NCBI GenBank assembly: GCA_026545765.1
Contig: CM048839.1
Coordinates: forward strand, 14,756,566-14,820,565
Reading direction: 5' to 3'
DNA length: 64,000 nt
From: Plantago major
Taxonomy: Eukaryota > Streptophyta > Magnoliopsida > Lamiales > Plantaginaceae
Made by a program: the position numbers and the translations under genes. Under the pieces are notes generated by a model. That model saw only the letters and a list, made by a program, of their open reading frames with translations, searched no databases and had not been told where the DNA came from. Shown piece after piece: positions 59,092 to 64,000 of the stretch (the first letter of the stretch is position 1; the number at the start of each line of letters is the position of its first letter).

Positions 59092-61430
59092 TGTATTATA
59101 AGTCTATTATAAGAGAGTAAACTTTTGAAGGTTTGGTACAAAGTGAATGTACTAATTTGCCCTTCTAAATAAAAGTTGCCAAGTAGTGTTTAACGTGAAT
59201 TTTCATAATTGCCATTAAGTAGGAACTGCAGCAGTTCACGTTTGGATCTCCTGGCTTTCAAGAACAAGCGCTCCCACTCTCATAGAGACTCTCTCAATCT
59301 TCTTTGTCATGCCATCTTCTTCTTGACTCCCTTCAATTTGGAAAGCGGCGGAGCTCAAAAGTTTTAACGCTTGTTTCTCCATCAATGCTTAATTGCTTAT
59401 ATATACATGTGTGTTACAGGTGTTTATGGTTTCGTTGTCTGCTGAAGCGTTTGCCCTTTGGTATGTTTTCCTTTCTTCCATCTACGAATTGTTATGAAGA
59501 TTGAATTGTGAGCACCATGAATTATTCACTCTCTTCTAATCTTTCGAACGGGTTTTCACACGTAAAGCCATCATATTCATGTTTTATGGACACACATGTG
59601 CACCAGGTGTTTGTTTAAATTCCTGAACCAAATTTGACTTATTAAATCTCACAGGTGCGAATGAATCCATGCCCATTATATGCTCAAATGTTTTGAGCTT
59701 CTTTGATTATCGGGCTTTAATGTTTTTTGTATATTTTAATTGCAAGAATTTGTTGTTCATGTAAGAGAGGATGAAAATTCATATGATTCAATTGAATGAG
59801 TTCATATATGGAGTCTTGTCATGTTCAGTCTGTCTAGATTCTGTGACCATGATCAGTGAATATGAGAATGTCATAAATCAATACTTTAAATCTAGGAGAT
59901 TAGAAGCTTCCTACTGAGACTTTAGTTTGCTCAGGTGCATCATAAATCAAGTACCACATACAGATAGATGTTGTGATTTTGCGCTCATGTTGCGTAGTTA
60001 ATATAATTTATAAGAACAACAAAACAGTGGTCTTTTAAGATCTAACTTTGTTGTTATGCCTTGAGGAAAATTAATACATTGCTGTTGGTTAATCATCTTA
60101 CAACAGTTAAACCGAGGATATGCCACCTTGTTTTATGGGTGATCTTATGTTGAGAGTTGAGCGTAGGCACTGTCATGACTCGTGGGCGACTATGGTTAAT
60201 TTCCATTATCGACTTCATGAAATTCGCACATGGACTAGCAACATTACGGTGGATTGGCTGATGATATGAAATGTTACTTTCTTTGTTCCCTGCTAAAAAA
60301 GTTTAGGACCACGGTCATTGGAAAAATACTTCCCAGGTCCCCATTAGTATGACATGGCTATTAGATTAGTTTGTGTTAGCCTGCAAACATGAGCTATCTC
60401 TAAACAAACCAATTTAGTCTCTCTTGGTTAGGATAGAGATGCAAGACCACAAAAAAAAGAGCAACTTATGCTTCCCAATCTCATATGGGTACAAAAGATG
60501 TTAATTATGCTTTAAGCTGCGGTTTGGTCTCCTTTGATGCTTTGAAACAAAAAGTACCACAGTAGTTTTGGGTGGTATGGAGTTTTGGGTGGTTCGACTA
60601 TTAACATATTTATCCTTTGAAGTTTTTATATTTTTATTTGATAATAAATTACTTTTAAATTATAATAATAAATAGAGGTTTGGATGTAAATTTAATTAAG
60701 GACATTATGATTAATAGTAATTAAACTTGCAATGAGTTATAGTAAAAAAACTGTGTTTATAATAGAGTTAAAATTTTATAGTATTGTGGTTCTTTATATG
60801 TGATGGTGGACATATGTTCTACAAATTTGTTTTATACAAATGCTAAAAGATGACTTTCTGAAACAAGTTGATTACTTACTAATGTCGAAGGAACATACAT
60901 CATGCTGAATGTTGAGGTGAAGAATTTGAAAATACTAACTTTATTGACGGATCTATCTTATTGGTTATTTGGTATTAATGCTTAAATATTGATGCTGCTT
61001 CAACAGTGTTCCAAGACTTCTTCAAAAAGCACTAGAATTGTTTTACCACTTTCTTAAACTTTCGAATTCTATTTTATGCAATGCAGCAGCTGTCTTTCTT
61101 TTGAATTTGAGGTTCAGCATTCAACTCAAATGCTCATCTTCTTTTAACTTTTTATTCTCTCTTTCATTGATCTCGAGTGCATATTGTGTCTTTTATCTAC
61201 TTTCCTTGCTTACTCAGTTACTTGGTTACTTTATTAATGAGGTCTATAGCATGTTAATGTTTTCGCTGAATATTTTGCACATTTGTGTGATGGTTCGGTC
61301 CATGTTAGACATAGGATCAGTGAGCTTCTGCAGGTGCTAAGCTGAAAGTTTAAATTCATTTTCATTTCTCAAATCTTCTGACATACTCTGCACTTTGATT
61401 CCACAAGATAACCTTTACCAAATTGTTTTA
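59086..61430. other. Spacer with no recognised gene
   Basis: Open frames at 59304-59504 and 61038-61340 are hydrophobic or short and show no known domain. 59230-59460 looks like a transcript leader (pyrimidine-rich, GCGGCGGAG), but no coding exon could be attached. Confidence 0.4.
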
Positions 61431-62550
61431 TTCTCATAAAGGAACGCGCGAGAGAAAAAGCCCGGGCGTGGGCGGCTTATGCAAAAAGCACAAGAAAGCG
61501 AACAAAAAATGTTCTTGGGAAAACAAGAGGGCCATGGGTAAGCAATCAAATTCACCTACGTAAACCTTTACGTAGTTTCACAATCATTCATGGGGATATG
61601 TGCGATGGCGGTGGGTAGATTCTTACATCCCAATGTTAGATGGGTTCCATGGTTTCTCATCTATAAGGAGCTATGAGTATATTAGGAACAAACAACAGCA
61701 AATTTAGTGCATGTGGCATCATGACGATCAATGTTCCATGGACTCATAGGAGCTTACTGATCTTATTAGGGGAAAAGTGGAACCATGTTTTATTTGTCTT
61801 ATTTATCTTCTTCTTTCCCTTCACATGTAAGGTAAAGGGTGCGAAGATTAAAATTAATTAATTTTTAATAGATTCAAAGCACCAGGTCAGTCAAACTGAC
61901 CCTTTGGTGCGTGCTTTGGAGAATCTGATCACTTAGGTTGCTTTATTATTGATGGGATGAACAAACTGAAATACAATTTCACCTTGGCGGTACACTTGGA
62001 GATTCTAAGCGAGGAAAAAGCAATGAAAGCTGCAGTTATGATGAGCATGAAAAAGGTAACAAATATGGTTCGCATTAATTACAATTAAGTGATATCCACA
62101 TTTGTGTGATACACATTACAATCACCTCGAATCTTACACCAACTTTAAAAGGCAATGACGGAGGTTATACAAAGTGTGCAGTTGAGCTAATTACTTAATA
62201 CAGGTTATATATCCGTGCATTTCTTTATATTATGATATTTGATTTATGCTTTAAGGCAGTTGGAATCTATCATGTAACTCTATTAGTTAGTTTGATATTT
62301 GCTCATACTCATGGAAACATAGCTCTCTATTTTATTTACATTACGATCATCAACTTCTTCATTTCTCTTTCATGCTCGCGCGGACATGCATAAATTATTG
62401 CATCATCACATAGAAATAATGGTTCGAGACTTCGACACGGAATGTTAGGAACATTTTCATGGTATTTACGAACTAAATCATAATGTCTTTGTTTATTCAT
62501 GGCGAGAAATGAAGGAAGTGAATACACCCCTTAAATATATTACTCGACCA
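61431..62550 (+). other. Possible remnant of a transposon gene
   Basis: 61441-61540 reads ERAREKARAWAAYAKSTRKR and VLGKTRGPWV on the plus strand, a strongly basic stretch with a GKTRGP string seen in plant transposon proteins. It is followed by a GTAAGC donor. No longer domain can be built. Class unknown. Confidence 0.3.
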
Positions 62551-62555
62551 CGGAG

Positions 62556-62964
62556 CGGTGGATGACTAAAGTCGGCGTTAGGGCGAAATCAAAACCCATA
62601 GTCGGAAAGAAGGGTGATATTCGAAGTTGTTGCTTGTCGATGAAGCGGTATGTATTCATGTATTATTCAATCAAATTAGTATACACCATGTTTGTAATTA
62701 ACTTGACATCCTCCATATGCGGGGGACCTTGTGGATGTCATCATCTTTGGCAATCACATAGATAGTTTTGTAGATTCTCTAGAAGTTGGAGAAACATATA
62801 GTGTGTCAAATCTGTATCACTCCTGCAAATCATTTACAAGAACCCACTTGCAACTAGCAACTATCGGTGGAAGCTCCTTTGAAAGAACCGTGGTCCTTTT
62901 GTCAAGTGATGAGGGAATGAATTTTGAATGTGAACCTACTTTCTTTCGCCGTGCACAATTCTGA
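62556..62964 (+). pseudogene. RPA-like OB-fold remnant (Helitron-associated)
   Basis: Plus-strand pieces MTKVGVRAKSKPIVGKKGD near 62562 and, after what may be an intron, VIIFGNHIDSFVDSLEVGET then YSVSN near 62737 fit the replication protein A large-subunit OB fold (pattern ...F...I..F...L..G.TY.I.N). Plant Helitrons often carry such an RPA-like gene next to the helicase. The frame is broken and the ends are not defined. Assignment rests on pattern and on the helicase downstream. Confidence 0.45.
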
Positions 62965-63296
62965 CAAAATGACAAGGGGAACCATGATTAGTAAGCAATT
63001 TCATTCACCCCGTTTACTTCATGTTCACATTAAGCTCATTTAATGTTCATGCATATGCTCTCCAGGTACTGTATGCGTCATTATAGACAAGAAACCACCA
63101 CGAACCGTCAAACAAAACACGGAAGAATGGTGAACGTGAGCGGTGATGGGGACGCTACTATCTACTGTGTTGTTGAAGAATGTAAGGGCACCAACCTCCT
63201 TTGATTCTCTAAAATGTAAATGGGGTGTTATCACGGAAGTTTAGTGAAGTAGCACTAGAGAGGATTACTTCAATCGGACACATATATTAGAAGCTC
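62965..63296 (+). other. Spacer within the Helitron remnant
   Basis: No recognisable domain between the RPA-like part and the helicase. Confidence 0.35.
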
Positions 63297-64000
63297 CATG
63301 GAAGAAGCAGCAGCCTATCAAATGCCATATACATTCAGGAGACTCTTTGCAACTATCCTTATTTATAATTCACCATCTGATCCACAAGGTTTGTGGAATG
63401 ATTTTTTCGAGGAACTTTCATTGACTATCTTACGGATCAAAATCAAGCAGAGGATGAGGCTTTTCTAAAAGCTCTGCAGTATTGATCTTTACATGCAGCA
63501 GAATGGGCCAACATTGGCGAATTCAACTTGGTATCATTCAAAGTGGGGGCACCAAGAGAGAAGTGTTTGCGGGAATCTGAGCATGAAAGGATAATCTAAG
63601 TCTCACACAATGACATCGATCAACGATCAATTGAATGATAGGCGAAGAAACATTTGGCGGGATCACGACGAGCTTGAACACGGAAAATGGAGGATTGTTC
63701 TTTATTGGCCGGGTGAGGCGGTAAGACTTATTTATGCAGGTACTACTAGCTTGATGCGATCAAAGGGAGATATTGCTCTTGCGGTTGCATCATCGGGGTG
63801 GCATCATTATTACGGGTGGTGAATTTGCTCACTCGAGGTTGACTTTCACATAAATTGGCGACTTCGATAGCGTGTTCAATAAGCAAGCAAAGCGTGCATG
63901 CCCGGCTCATTCTAGCTTCTAAATTGATAATATGGGATGAAGCATCTATGGCACATTGTCGGGCGATTGAGACTCTAGATTTACTATTGCGTGACCTAAC
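63297..64000 (+). pseudogene. Helitron PIF1-type helicase remnant, runs off the window
   Basis: The plus strand from about 63299 reads MEEAAAYQMPYTFRRLFATI then LIYNSPSDPQGLWNDFFEEL, a segment characteristic of plant Helitron helicases just before the ATPase. In shifted frames follow WPGEAVRLIYAG, which stands where the Walker A loop (GPGGTGKT) is expected and is damaged, then MRSKGDIALAVASSG, and near the window end KLIIWDEASMAHCRAIETLD, the Walker B region. Helitrons move by rolling-circle replication using a Rep-helicase protein; the Rep part is not seen here. The domain is incomplete at 64000 and its frame is broken. Confidence 0.75.

Noticed and set aside
1-64000. CRISPR arrays, bacterial operons, rRNA genes or organellar inserts
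   Set aside because: No regularly spaced repeats of that kind and no rRNA or plastid/mitochondrial gene sequence recognised on either strand.

Overview
This is nuclear DNA of a flowering plant, most likely a eudicot. The evidence is AT-rich intergenic sequence, GT-AG introns, two plant genes (a vacuolar amino-acid transporter of the AVT6 type and an ARL8-type GTPase), a plant-only small protein family, and plant-type transposons of at least seven kinds. I cannot name the species. Nothing bacterial, plastid or viral-particle-like was seen. Intact genes are few: most of the window is nested, decayed mobile DNA.

Region by region. 1-9.1 kb holds a tandem duplication of a small plant-specific protein gene (120-codon copy at 4120-4479, 135-codon copy at 8101-8505) together with its promoter and 3' flank. 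9.25-17 kb holds a Tourist-like MITE, then a 6.2-kb Mutator-like element (about 9843-16073) with long terminal inverted repeats. It carries a FAR1/MURA-type transposase remnant on the minus strand and, divergently, a plant-mobile-domain gene remnant. Beyond it lies a third, gene-less copy of the upstream flank of the small gene, so the Mutator-like element split what had been a third repeat unit. 17-19.1 kb is a non-coding tandem repeat rich in CCTTAA/CCCTAAA-type motifs with a perfect 33-bp hairpin.

20.3-26 kb carries the first three exons of an AVT6-like transporter, a 2.0-kb solo LTR with 5-bp target duplications, and then ARL8-like exons lacking the first exon: two broken genes head to tail. 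27.2-28.9 kb is a minus-strand gene for an uncharacterised, possibly beta-propeller protein, with one frame break. From 29.2 to 54 kb a host locus has been opened by successive insertions: a 513-bp hAT MITE, a 7.3-kb compound Ty1/copia element, a 756-bp hAT MITE, and a 15.2-kb Ty1/copia element of Sirevirus type (38821-53993, minus strand) with a long extra ORF downstream of pol. For each of these I could find the target-site duplication.

54-64 kb has little recognisable host coding: a 5'-truncated LINE end with RNase H and poly(A), a long (TA)n tract, and at the right edge a Helitron remnant (RPA-like OB fold and PIF1-type helicase) that continues past the window.

A cross-cutting observation is that within several repeat-derived stretches, especially 40-53 kb, CAG/CTG positions are systematically replaced by CG-type strings with one-base losses, in patches. 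Comparing the two LTRs and the conserved polymerase motifs shows this directly. It looks more like uncorrected sequencing error at methylated CHG sites than biology, and it means that some frame breaks reported here, including one in the AVT6 gene, may be artefacts.
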